A stretch of DNA of 57,909 nt from Bacillota bacterium (lineage in GTDB: Bacteria; Bacillota; Clostridia; Christensenellales; SZUA-584). The stretch covers positions 1 to 57,909 of the forward strand of contig JAEWTW010000041.1 in the NCBI GenBank assembly GCA_023397655.1, written 5' to 3'. Each line of letters starts with the position of its first letter. Position 1 is the first letter of the stretch. The notes below the pieces were generated by a model. The model ran no database searches. It had not been told where the DNA came from and saw only the letters and a program-made list of their open reading frames with translations. This document shows, in pieces, positions 1 through 7,547 of this stretch. The position numbers and the translations under genes were made by a program.

Positions 1-1
1 C

Positions 2-679
2 GGCGATTTGGACGCGTTCATGGACTTTACGCGGCAGCTCATCACGCAGCGCGTCCGGGGCGGGTGCGTCGCGATCAAAAACGCCATCGCCTACGACCGG
101 GGCCTCGACTTCTCCGACGTGTCTAAAAACCAGGCCGTACTCGCTTTCAGCGACCCGTCTGCACAAAACGTCAAGGCATTTCAGGACTGGTTCTTCTCAG
201 AGGTGTGCGCGCTCGCGGCGGAGCTTGACGTGCCCGTGCAGTGCCACACCGGCCTCGGATGCCTTGACGGTACCCGTGCCATCAATCTTCGCAATATCAT
301 CAGTCGGCATCCCCGTACGCGTTTCGTGTTGTTCCACGGCGGTTTCCCATGGACAGACGACGTGCTGGCGCTGCTGCACTACTTCCCCAACGTCTACGCG
401 GACATCTGCTGGCTGCCGCTGCTCTCGCCCGATATCGCGGTGCATACGCTGCATCGGATGATCGAGGTGGCCACGGCGGACAGAATCTGCTGGGGTTGCG
501 ACACGTGGACGGCCGAAGAAAGCTTCGGCGCGCGGCTGGCTGTGAACAGTGTTCTGGCGAGTGTGTTGAACGAAAAAAATAGATCCGGATATATAACCAA
601 ATCGGAGGCGGAGCGCCTTGCGCACAACATACTGCGGCATAATGCAGCCATGCTTTACCGCCTGAATGAATCAATATAG
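2..679 (+). CDS. amidohydrolase-family metal-dependent hydrolase, 5' truncated by the window
   Basis: This is the C-terminal part of a TIM-barrel amidohydrolase (amidohydrolase_2 type), a hydrolase that normally binds one or two metal ions. The frame is open to the left edge, so the start lies outside the window; the TTG at 8 is only the first possible start codon inside it. Visible motifs are CHTGLG near residue 80, FHGGFPW near 109 and WGCDTW near 160, which resemble the His and Asp metal ligands on the late barrel strands. The substrate cannot be told. A hydantoinase A homologue follows 120 bp downstream on the same strand, so the two may belong to one catabolic cluster, but this is inference. 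Confidence 0.7.
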   Translation, partial: GDLDAFMDFTRQLITQRVRGGCVAIKNAIAYDRGLDFSDVSKNQAVLAFSDPSAQNVKAFQDWFFSEVCALAAELDVPVQCHTGLGCLDGTRAINLRNIISRHPRTRFVLFHGGFPWTDDVLALLHYFPNVYADICWLPLLSPDIAVHTLHRMIEVATADRICWGCDTWTAEESFGARLAVNSVLASVLNEKNRSGYITKSEAERLAHNILRHNAAMLYRLNESI

Positions 680-725
680 TTTTATAAAGTATTAAAACCT
701 CCAAAACAATTCTCGGGTAATACTG

Positions 726-750
726 TATAATGATGTGGAGTGTATCACTC
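726..750 (+). promoter_or_regulatory. -10 box and inverted repeat before the hydantoinase gene
   Basis: A TATAAT hexamer lies at 726-731 with no good -35 match. It is followed at 738-750 by an inverted repeat with arms GAGTG and CACTC around TAT, placed about where transcription would begin. The arrangement suits a repressor operator; this is inference. Confidence 0.3.
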
Positions 751-801
751 TAGCTCCGGAAACAAAACCAATCACGACAACACAGAAAGAGAAGCATACT
801 A

Positions 802-2850
802 ATGACATTGGGAATCGGTATTGATACAGGCGGCACCTGCACCGATGCGGTGGTATTCGACTTTGACACACGCGAAGTACTTGCCAAGGGTAAGTCATTG
901 ACCACGCGGGAGGACTTGTCCATCGGCATCGGCACGGCCATCGACGCGCTGCCGCGTGAGTTGTTGGTGCAGGCGGGCATCATCGCGCTGTCCACCACAC
1001 TTGCCACCAACGCCTGTGTGGAAGACAAGGGCGGGCGCGCCCGGCTGCTGCTGATCGGCACAGCGCAGAAAGTGCTGGACTGGGTGGACGCCAAGACGCG
1101 TTACGGCCTTGGCGGCGAATCCGTGCTCTGCCTGAATACCCGTGATGAAACCGGCAGTGTGAACGAGCCCGACTGGGACCTGCTCGTCAATAACTATGAT
1201 GACTGGCTGAAAGACGCAGACGCACTGAGCGTCGCCGAAGCCAACTCATTTGAAAATGGCTCTGCCTTTGAAAAAAAAGCCCATGCGCTGCTGAAAGAGC
1301 GATACGGCGTTCCCGTTGTGATGGCGAGCGAGCTGGCAGGCGAGCTGAACGTGCTGGAACGGGGCGCGACGGCGCTGCTGAACGCCCGATTGCTGCCCAT
1401 TATTAAAGCATTCATGGATGCGGTGGGCAGCGCTTTGTCCGCACGCGGCATCACGGCCCCGGTGGTGATGGTGCGCAGCGACGGCAGCCTGATGGCGGAC
1501 CGTCTCGCGCAGCTGCGGCCGGTGGAAACGATACTGAGCGGGCCTGCGGCCAGTGTTCTGGGCGGTCGCGGACTGACGGACTGCCCAATGTGCCTCATCG
1601 TGGACATGGGCGGTACCACCACGGATATCTCCATCGTCAAAGGCGGTGTTCCGGCCATGACACCGGACGGCATACGGATCGGCGGATGGCGCACTCAGGT
1701 CAAAGGTGTTTTCATGGATACTTTCGCGCTGGGCGGAGACAGCGCGCTGCGGGTGAAGGACGGCCGTATGGAGCTGATGGCACGGCGCGTCCAGCCGTTG
1801 TGCGTCGCTGCCACCCGTTGGCCTGCCATCAAGCAGGGCTTGGCTCAATTGCTTGAAGATGAGCGGATTCATACCCACCCGCTGCACGAGCACCTGTATC
1901 TCGTGCGCAGCCCGCGTGACATGTCACGTTACAATGCCCGGGAAATGGCATTGTGCCGCGCGCTGGAAAACGGCCCGCTGATGCTGGAGCGCGCTGCCGA
2001 GCTGTCGGGCACTGATTTGTACGACTTTTCCAGCGAACGTCTTGAGGCCGAGGGCATCGTGATGCGCTGCGGGTTGACCCCAACGGACATTATGCACATC
2101 AAAGGCGATTATTGTGCGTACGACCGCGAAGCGTCCATACTGGCCGCCCGCTTTTTTATCCGTTGCCTGATGCAATACAGATATACACCCAACGCCCTCG
2201 ATGGCTTTGCGGATGAGGTCTATGACGCTGTCCGGCAAAAGCTCTATCAAAACATCGTTCGCGTGCTGCTGACAGATAAATACCCGCATCTGGGCAAGCA
2301 GGGGCTGGATGAACAGCTGCGGTTTTTGATTGACCGTGGCTGGCAGGAACGCCGGGCGACCGGTGTGCCTTTCTTTGGCGTCAACATGACCACAACCGCA
2401 GCGCTGGTGGGCATCGGCGCGCCGACTTACCTGTTCCTGCCCGATGTGGCCGCGGCACTGGGAACACGCTGTCACATACCGCAGCACGCCGAAGTAGCCA
2501 ATGCCGTGGGTGCCGTTTTCGCCGATATTTCCGCTAGTGCCCATGTGGAGATTTCCCCTCATTACACCTCCATCGGCATATCCGGTTTCGCCGTGCTCGC
2601 GCCGGATGGTCCCCAGAACTTCGAAACGCTGGAGGATGCATCGGACGCTGCCATTCAGGCTGCCGTCCAGGCTGCCGAAGCGGAAGCCCGCCGCCGCGGC
2701 GCGCTGGGCAAGCTTTCCGTTCAGACCAGCCTGACACCCAAAACGGCTTTTACCGGCGGCGGAGAAGAGATACTGCTGGGTGCCACCGCGCTTGCTATTG
2801 CCACCGGCCGTGTCGGCAGTAACGCAGTCTCTCCTGATCTGCCCAATTAA
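802..2850 (+). CDS. hydantoinase/oxoprolinase A-family protein (HyuA-like)
   Basis: 682 residues, the usual length for the HyuA/N-methylhydantoinase A and 5-oxoprolinase alpha family, whose members hydrolyse cyclic amides with ATP. The N-terminal hydantoinase A domain starts at once with GIGIDTGGTCTDAVVF (residues 4-19). The central ATPase-like domain carries VDMGGTTTDISIVKGG near residue 270. The start at 802 has only a weak purine-rich ribosome binding site. No HyuB partner gene is visible downstream, where a bidirectional terminator at 2879 ends the unit. Some family members act alone (acetone carboxylase or tartrate-related branches), so the substrate is open. The family call is secure, the reaction is not. 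Confidence 0.85.
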   Translation: MTLGIGIDTGGTCTDAVVFDFDTREVLAKGKSLTTREDLSIGIGTAIDALPRELLVQAGIIALSTTLATNACVEDKGGRARLLLIGTAQKVLDWVDAKTRYGLGGESVLCLNTRDETGSVNEPDWDLLVNNYDDWLKDADALSVAEANSFENGSAFEKKAHALLKERYGVPVVMASELAGELNVLERGATALLNARLLPIIKAFMDAVGSALSARGITAPVVMVRSDGSLMADRLAQLRPVETILSGPAASVLGGRGLTDCPMCLIVDMGGTTTDISIVKGGVPAMTPDGIRIGGWRTQVKGVFMDTFALGGDSALRVKDGRMELMARRVQPLCVAATRWPAIKQGLAQLLEDERIHTHPLHEHLYLVRSPRDMSRYNAREMALCRALENGPLMLERAAELSGTDLYDFSSERLEAEGIVMRCGLTPTDIMHIKGDYCAYDREASILAARFFIRCLMQYRYTPNALDGFADEVYDAVRQKLYQNIVRVLLTDKYPHLGKQGLDEQLRFLIDRGWQERRATGVPFFGVNMTTTAALVGIGAPTYLFLPDVAAALGTRCHIPQHAEVANAVGAVFADISASAHVEISPHYTSIGISGFAVLAPDGPQNFETLEDASDAAIQAAVQAAEAEARRRGALGKLSVQTSLTPKTAFTGGGEEILLGATALAIATGRVGSNAVSPDLPN

Positions 2851-2878
2851 AGGACACTAATATCTGTGCATAAGAAAA

Positions 2879-2908
2879 TGCCCCGCATATCTTTACTGCG
2901 GGGCACCT
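2879..2908. terminator. bidirectional intrinsic terminator
   Basis: Stem TGCCCCGC (2879-2886) pairs with GCGGGGCA (2898-2905). It sits between the converging hydantoinase gene and the coiled-coil gene. Confidence 0.8.
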
Positions 2909-2929
2909 TTATGTAAGTTTCAAATTTAG

Positions 2930-3400
2930 TCAATCCTGTGGTTCTTCTGCAGTTGCGGCGGCTTGTTCCGTCTCCACCAGCTTGGCTTTTACAGCCTCAC
3001 GGGCTTCGGAGTCCAACCCATCCAGATTCGCCAGTATGTCGGCCAACACCTTTTCCTTTTTCTTCTCCTGCATGTTGCGCTTGAGCTCCTCGTTGCGCTC
3101 ACGACCCTGCCGAATGCTCTCCTCGCCCTTTTCCACCAGCTTATCGAACAGCTTCTTGCCTTTCTGCGCAGCCTCTTCGGCCTTGTCTGCCAGCTTTGCG
3201 GCCATCTTTTTGCCTTGTTCGGCAGTGATCTCGCCCTTCTCCACCAGCTTCTCGATCAACTCTCTGGCTTGGGCTGCGGTCAGTTCGCCTTTATCCACCA
3301 GCTTTTCGATCAGCTCTTTTGATTTTTCCGCGGTCAGCGCAGCTGCACCGATACCGGCCATTATCACCTTTTTCAGGTCTTCACCAAAATTGCTCGTCAT
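2930..3400 (-). CDS. phasin-like coiled-coil protein with 18-residue repeats
   Basis: 156 residues, strongly charged and rich in Lys, Glu and Ala, with no signal peptide or membrane segment after residue 25. Residues about 24-95 form four tandem 18-residue repeats of the type KELIEKLVDKGELTAAQA. Eighteen residues equal five alpha-helical turns, so a long rod or coiled coil is expected. Phasin-superfamily proteins of Firmicutes look like this, but a link to storage granules is not established here. A good ribosome binding site (GGAGGGA) precedes the ATG at 3400. The gene stands alone, convergent with the hydantoinase gene and divergent from the dehydrogenase. Confidence 0.65.
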   Translation of the reverse strand: MTSNFGEDLKKVIMAGIGAAALTAEKSKELIEKLVDKGELTAAQARELIEKLVEKGEITAEQGKKMAAKLADKAEEAAQKGKKLFDKLVEKGEESIRQGRERNEELKRNMQEKKKEKVLADILANLDGLDSEAREAVKAKLVETEQAAATAEEPQD

Positions 3401-3586
3401 ATTGATCCCTCCTTTATTCCGCGATATTGACTGGTTGTGTCATCACCGTTATCTTTTGATATTATTATACTCCTTTTTTGAGCTCCTGATAAGGATAAAA
3501 CCAAATGTTTTCCACTTTGTTTACAGGATTGACAGCAGCATGCGCATATGAAACAATATCCATAGAGATAACGGAGGCGAATAGCG

Positions 3587-4351
3587 ATGGATTATACCGG
3601 AAGAGCCTGTGTGGTGACAGGGGGTGCAAACGGCATCGGGCGCTGTATCGTGGAGGAATTTGTACGGGCCGGTGCCTCCGTGGCCTTTGCGGATACCGAT
3701 GAAGCCGCTGGCACGCGGCTGGCGGACCGGCTGAGCAACGCGATGTTTTACGCTGGCGATATTGCAGACGAATTCGCGCTCGAAGCTTTTGCGGACGCTG
3801 CAGTGGCACGGTTTGGCCGGATAGACTTCCTCGTCAACAACGCCTGCGTCACCCGCCGCGGCCTGCTGTCCGGCTGTGGCTTTCACGATTTCAATTATGT
3901 GCTGAAGGTGGGTGTCACCGCGCCATATATGCTGACACAGCTGCTGCTCCCCTATTTCACAGATCAGGCCGCCGTCGTCAACATCGCGTCCACCCGCGCC
4001 GCGATGAGCCAGCCCGACACCGAGAGCTATTCCGCCGCCAAAGGCGGCATCCGCGCGCTGACCCACGCAATGGCCATGAGCCTCGCCGGACGCGTGCGCG
4101 TCAACTGCATCAGCCCCGGCTGGATCGACACCAGCGCATATCATGAAGGGGCTGAACCCACCGTGTTTTCGTCTCAGGATTTGGTGCAGCACCCTGCCGG
4201 CCGCGTCGGCAGCCCCGTCGATATCGCCAAAACGGTAATGTATCTTTGCAGCGATGACGCTTCGTTTATCGACGGCGAGAACATCGTCATCGACGGCGGC
4301 ATGTCGCGCCAGATGATCTATCATGGCGATCACGGCTGGAAGCTGGAATAA
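3587..4351 (+). CDS. short-chain dehydrogenase/reductase (SDR, classical type)
   Basis: 254 residues, typical for a classical SDR, an NAD(P)-dependent oxidoreductase of the cytosol. The cofactor-binding TGGANGIG is at residues 11-18, the structural LVNNA near 82, and the catalytic pair Y148 and K152 sits in YSAAKGG. The PGWIDT stretch and the C-terminal IDGGM are also standard. An Asp-rich strand end (AFADTDE near 35-41) suggests NAD rather than NADP. CGGAGG precedes the ATG. The gene stands alone, so its alcohol or sugar substrate cannot be named. Confidence 0.9.
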   Translation: MDYTGRACVVTGGANGIGRCIVEEFVRAGASVAFADTDEAAGTRLADRLSNAMFYAGDIADEFALEAFADAAVARFGRIDFLVNNACVTRRGLLSGCGFHDFNYVLKVGVTAPYMLTQLLLPYFTDQAAVVNIASTRAAMSQPDTESYSAAKGGIRALTHAMAMSLAGRVRVNCISPGWIDTSAYHEGAEPTVFSSQDLVQHPAGRVGSPVDIAKTVMYLCSDDASFIDGENIVIDGGMSRQMIYHGDHGWKLE

Positions 4352-4514
4352 TTCTGCATTGCATTATCCTGATATTTTTAATGTTGCTGTGAGCATATCC
4401 GCATAATCGGGCATATTCAACAGAATAACTTATTCAATTAACATGACGCACAATTCTGATATGCCGCTGGGCCGATCACCCCATTTTCTTTAGTTTGCGG
4501 TGTGGTTTGTTTGT

Positions 4515-4544
4515 TTGTCCGGGCACCTTCGGCGGTGTTATAAT
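4515..4544 (+). promoter_or_regulatory. sigma-A promoter for the PII-like/antiporter pair
   Basis: TTGTCC (4515-4520), an 18-bp spacer and TATAAT (4539-4544), just upstream of the start at 4566. The -10 is perfect; the -35 matches four of six positions. Confidence 0.55.
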
Positions 4545-4565
4545 GGCGAACCGTGGAGGTTTATT

Positions 4566-4919
4566 ATGAAATTATTGATATGTGTACTTAATCAGACGGA
4601 CAAGCTGGACGCCATACTCACGGAGTTCGCGACTCAGAACATCTGCGGCGCAACGATACTCGACGGAACCGGCATGGCGCGTATGCTGTCACACAAGCAC
4701 GACGAAGATGAAATTCCTTTTCTCGGCAGCCTGTTTTCTTTTCTGAATCCGGAGCGCGAGAAAAGCAAGGTCATTTTCGCCGCGATAGACGACGATCAAT
4801 TAAGCGAAGCGGTCAGCGTCATAGAAAAAGTAGTGGGCGACCTTTCCAACAGAAACACAGGCGTGGTGTTCAGTGTCCCCATAGATTATGCAAAGGGGAT
4901 CTGTAAGCTTGGAGAGTAA
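4566..4919 (+). CDS. PII-like small regulatory protein linked to the antiporter
   Basis: 117 residues. The ATG at 4566 is chosen because GTGGAGG lies eight bases before it; an upstream in-frame codon at 4500 would overlap the promoter. The protein begins MKLLICVLNQTDKLDAILTE, has a GATILDGTGMA turn near residue 30, and looks like the ferredoxin-like fold of PII-related trimers that sense adenylyl nucleotides or bicarbonate. Such proteins are often encoded next to membrane transporters they gate. Here its end overlaps the antiporter start, which supports regulation of that transporter. The T-loop signature of true GlnB is absent, so it is not a nitrogen PII protein. Confidence 0.6.
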   Translation: MKLLICVLNQTDKLDAILTEFATQNICGATILDGTGMARMLSHKHDEDEIPFLGSLFSFLNPEREKSKVIFAAIDDDQLSEAVSVIEKVVGDLSNRNTGVVFSVPIDYAKGICKLGE

Positions 4920-6129
4920 CATCATATTCGAAGTCGCCGTTATACTGCTCGCCGGTCTTGTTTTCGGCCGCCTTGGAAAGTTTGTCAAGCTGCCCAACGT
5001 CACCGGCTACCTGATCGCCGGGCTGCTGCTGGGGCCTAGCCTGCTCAACATCATACCGATCAGCATGGTGGATGGGTTCGCGGTGATATCCGACATTGCG
5101 CTCAGCTTCATCGCGTTTTCCATCGGCAGCCAGTTCAGCTTCAAATACTTCAAACAGGTGGGCATCGCCCCCATCATCATTGCCATCACGGAATCCTTCG
5201 GCGCGATCATACTCGTGACCGGTACGCTGATACTCGTGGGATTTGATCTTCGGCTGTCCATTATGCTGGGGGCCATTGCCGCAGCCACAGCGCCCGCGCA
5301 GACCATCATGGTGGTCAATCAATACAACGCCAAGGGGCCGCTGACCTCGATGCTGCTGAGCGTGGCCGCTATCGACGACGCAGTGGCGCTCGTGGGCTTC
5401 GGCATCGCCGCAGCCGTCGTCAATATGCTGTCTTCTGCCGACACCGTGAGCGTGCTGTCCTTCCTGATGCCGCTCTATCAGATCGCCGTGTCCGTCGCGC
5501 TGGGCGCCGCATCCGGCTTTTTGATGAAGCTGCTGTTTAAATGGTTCAAAAAGTCATCCAATCGAATCTGCATCATCACGGCGGCCATACTGCTGACCTA
5601 CTGGCTGGCAGACCTGGTGGATGGCTCCACCCTGCTCGCCTGCATGGCGCTGGGCGCAGTGCTGGTGAACACCACCGACGAAACGGAGAGCGCTATCAAG
5701 CTGGCCAACGCGTTCACGCCGCCCATATTCGTGATATTTTTCGTGATATCCGGCGCAGGCTTCGACATCGGCGCACTGGCATCCATCGGTGTGATCGGGC
5801 TGATCTACGTGCTTGCCCGCGTGGGTGGCAAGATGTTCGGCGCCTGGTTCGGCGGGCGGATCACCCGTCAGGAGAAAAAGATATGCAACTATCTTGGACC
5901 CACGCTGATGCCGCAGGCGGGCGTTGCACTGGGCCTTATCGTGTTGGCAGGTTCGATGGTGCCGGATTACGCGCCTCAGCTGCGCACGGTGATACTCTGC
6001 TCCACATTCATCTACTCAATCATCGGGCCGTCGGCTGCCAAGTGGGCCCTGCAAAAGGGCGGCGAGATCTCCGTGGAGAAAAAGCAAAAAGGCCGGACCA
6101 AACAGAAGCAGCATCAGGTTTCAGCCTGA
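4909..6129 (+). CDS. cation:proton antiporter (CPA2/KefB-type membrane domain)
   Basis: About 406 residues with eleven to twelve hydrophobic segments and little cytoplasmic tail, matching the Na+/H+ exchanger domain of the CPA2 family without a TrkA-N domain. Seen motifs include VTGYLIAGLLLGPSL early and AAIDDAVALVGFG near residue 155, where an acidic pair normally binds the ion. I prefer the TTG start at 4909, which has AAAGGGG 11-16 bases upstream; an in-frame ATG at 4888 is the alternative. Either start overlaps the PII-like gene, implying translational coupling. A terminator follows at 6164. Confidence 0.85.
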   Translation: MESNIIFEVAVILLAGLVFGRLGKFVKLPNVTGYLIAGLLLGPSLLNIIPISMVDGFAVISDIALSFIAFSIGSQFSFKYFKQVGIAPIIIAITESFGAIILVTGTLILVGFDLRLSIMLGAIAAATAPAQTIMVVNQYNAKGPLTSMLLSVAAIDDAVALVGFGIAAAVVNMLSSADTVSVLSFLMPLYQIAVSVALGAASGFLMKLLFKWFKKSSNRICIITAAILLTYWLADLVDGSTLLACMALGAVLVNTTDETESAIKLANAFTPPIFVIFFVISGAGFDIGALASIGVIGLIYVLARVGGKMFGAWFGGRITRQEKKICNYLGPTLMPQAGVALGLIVLAGSMVPDYAPQLRTVILCSTFIYSIIGPSAAKWALQKGGEISVEKKQKGRTKQKQHQVSA

Positions 6130-6163
6130 TATACGACGGAACAATACTATTTGTAAGCAGTAA

Positions 6164-6191
6164 GGGTATCCAATGAGGATGCCCTTTTTTT
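6164..6191 (+). terminator. intrinsic terminator after the antiporter gene
   Basis: Stem GGGTATCC (6164-6171) pairs with GGATGCCC (6177-6184, one G-T pair), followed by a run of T. Confidence 0.75.
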
Positions 6192-6213
6192 ATCAAAATT
6201 TTAAAAAAGAGTG

Positions 6214-6254
6214 TTGACAAACACTTTCAAACGCGCTATATTGAACATGTTCAA
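6214..6254 (+). promoter_or_regulatory. consensus promoter with overlapping palindromic operator of the TetR operon
   Basis: TTGACA (6214-6219), exactly 17 bp, then TATATT (6237-6242). A perfect 14-bp palindrome, TTGAACATGTTCAA, covers 6241-6254, overlapping the -10 and the probable start site. A bound TetR dimer there would block RNA polymerase, so the operon should be autorepressed. Confidence 0.75.
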
Positions 6255-6282
6255 TACATGTTCTGATCAAGCGAGGTGCAAA

Positions 6283-6837
6283 ATGTCTGATAAAGATGCG
6301 AAAGAACGGATTCTCAAGGCAGCCAAGGAGCTCATGGACGAAACGAATGATCTGGAGACTGTGACAATGCGGCAGATCGCACAGCGCGCGGGAGTGGGTG
6401 TCGGGCTCATCAACTATCACTTCCAGTCGCGCGAGAACCTGCTGTATGCCGCCATCGGCGAGGTGATGATATCCATTATGGATGCTTTCCGTCGTACACC
6501 TGATGAGGGCGCTACCCCTGAACAGAAACTGAAGGACATGATGACAGCGCTGTGTGACGCGGGTGCGTACCACGAAAAAGAAATGCGGCTGGGCTCGCAA
6601 TACCAATTGTTGTCCGGTGACTTCAGCGCGGCTCATTACCTGATGCCTGCGCTGCGGGAGGCCTGCGGCCATAAGCACGATGAGAACACATTGCGTCTGA
6701 TCGCTTTGCAGCTGTTTACGCTGACCAACCTGATGCTGCTGCGCAGTGATGCTTTCTTTCGGTTCAGCGGCGCAGACATCATGGATAAGCCACAGCGCGA
6801 CAGGCTGATCAGCCAGCTGATCGATATCTATTTATAA
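6283..6837 (+). CDS. TetR/AcrR-family transcriptional regulator
   Basis: 184 residues from the ATG at 6283, preceded by GAGGTG; longer in-frame starts would place the operator inside the gene. The N-terminal helix-turn-helix is clear: an ILKAAKELMDE helix, TMRQIAQRAGVGVGLINYHF near residues 27-46, then a ligand-binding helical domain. The palindrome over its promoter is the likely autoregulatory site. Two tiny sister membrane proteins follow in the same operon and are the probable regulated targets. The inducer is unknown. Confidence 0.85.
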   Translation: MSDKDAKERILKAAKELMDETNDLETVTMRQIAQRAGVGVGLINYHFQSRENLLYAAIGEVMISIMDAFRRTPDEGATPEQKLKDMMTALCDAGAYHEKEMRLGSQYQLLSGDFSAAHYLMPALREACGHKHDENTLRLIALQLFTLTNLMLLRSDAFFRFSGADIMDKPQRDRLISQLIDIYL

Positions 6838-6892
6838 AATCCGGGTTAAAAACCGTTAATCTAAAATTTATAATATTTAAGGAGTCAAGAAA

Positions 6893-7081
6893 ATGAATGT
6901 AATCATGATCATTATGGCGTCCGTCACGGCGCTTCTGCTGCTCTGCCAGCTTATGTGCGGAATGTGGATACGCAAAGGCACGGATGCCGCTGGCAAGAAG
7001 TTTCACACACGTCTGGGAATTGCGAATGTGATCACCGGCCTTATCACGGCGGTACTGGCGATCATTCTCGCCGCGAAGTAA
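6893..7081 (+). CDS. small two-helix membrane protein (copy 1)
   Basis: 62 residues with two hydrophobic helices (about 1-24 and 42-60) joined by a short charged loop containing RKGTDAAGKKFHTRLG. AAGGAG lies at the right distance before the ATG at 6893. The next gene encodes a clear paralogue sharing the CG(M/L)WI, GTDAAG and FH..LGI patterns, so the pair arose by tandem duplication. Both sit behind the TetR gene in one transcription unit. I do not recognise the family. By size and context it could be a stress-induced membrane peptide or a small-multidrug-resistance-like half, but it is shorter than EmrE-type proteins (about 105 residues). Confidence 0.7.
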   Translation: MNVIMIIMASVTALLLLCQLMCGMWIRKGTDAAGKKFHTRLGIANVITGLITAVLAIILAAK

Positions 7082-7096
7082 AGGAGGTTATTTATC

Positions 7097-7318
7097 ATGC
7101 TGAGAATTTCCACGTTCATTATGGCGATACTGACACTGCTGCTGCTGTTCTGCATGCTGGTCTGCGGGCTGTGGATTGGTTCCAACGGCACCGACGCGGC
7201 AGGCATCAGCTTTCACAAAACGCTGGGCATCTCCGCAACGATAGCCGGTGCGGTTACCTGTGTACTGGCGCTCGTGTTATCGGGAAAAAAGCGCTGCATC
7301 AAAAAAGCTACGAACTGA
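7097..7318 (+). CDS. small two-helix membrane protein (copy 2)
   Basis: 73 residues, paralogous to the protein encoded 15 bp upstream. It has the same two hydrophobic helices and a central SNGTDAAGISFHKTLGI loop, but its loop has lost the basic residues of copy 1 and it gains a basic tail (GKKRCIKKATN). AAGGAGG precedes the ATG at 7097. If the two proteins pair in the membrane as antiparallel partners, the different loop charges would fit opposite topologies; that is inference. A terminator at 7345 closes the operon. Confidence 0.7.
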   Translation: MLRISTFIMAILTLLLLFCMLVCGLWIGSNGTDAAGISFHKTLGISATIAGAVTCVLALVLSGKKRCIKKATN

Positions 7319-7344
7319 ACTGCTTCCCTTAAAGGCAACAAACG

Positions 7345-7372
7345 AAAAAGCCGGAATGTCCGGCTTTTTTTG
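7345..7372 (+). terminator. intrinsic terminator of the TetR operon
   Basis: AAAAAGCCGG and CCGGCTTTTT pair around a five-base loop, followed by T residues. Confidence 0.8.
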
Positions 7373-7496
7373 CTCATTTCCTTTTATCCGTTTACGTTCA
7401 GGGTCTGTCAGTAAGCCACCCTGATTATCCGGCGTTAGCGTTAATTGCGGTACGCGCTTCAGCAACATACCTCCATGCCTTTTGGTGAATTTTTAT

Positions 7497-7531
7497 ATAA
7501 TAAAGCCGGCAGCCCGTTTGTTCTGCCGGCT
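7497..7531 (-). terminator. intrinsic terminator of the LCP gene
   Basis: AGCCGGCAG (7504-7512) pairs with CTGCCGGCT (7523-7531). On the minus strand it is followed by TTATTATAT, just after the LCP stop. Confidence 0.7.
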
Positions 7532-7547
7532 CTGTCATGAGTCTCGA

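Noticed and set aside
197..640. Long minus-strand frames opposite the first amidohydrolase, and similar shadows throughout
   Set aside because: High-GC codon structure produces long antisense frames; none has motifs or a suitable start site.
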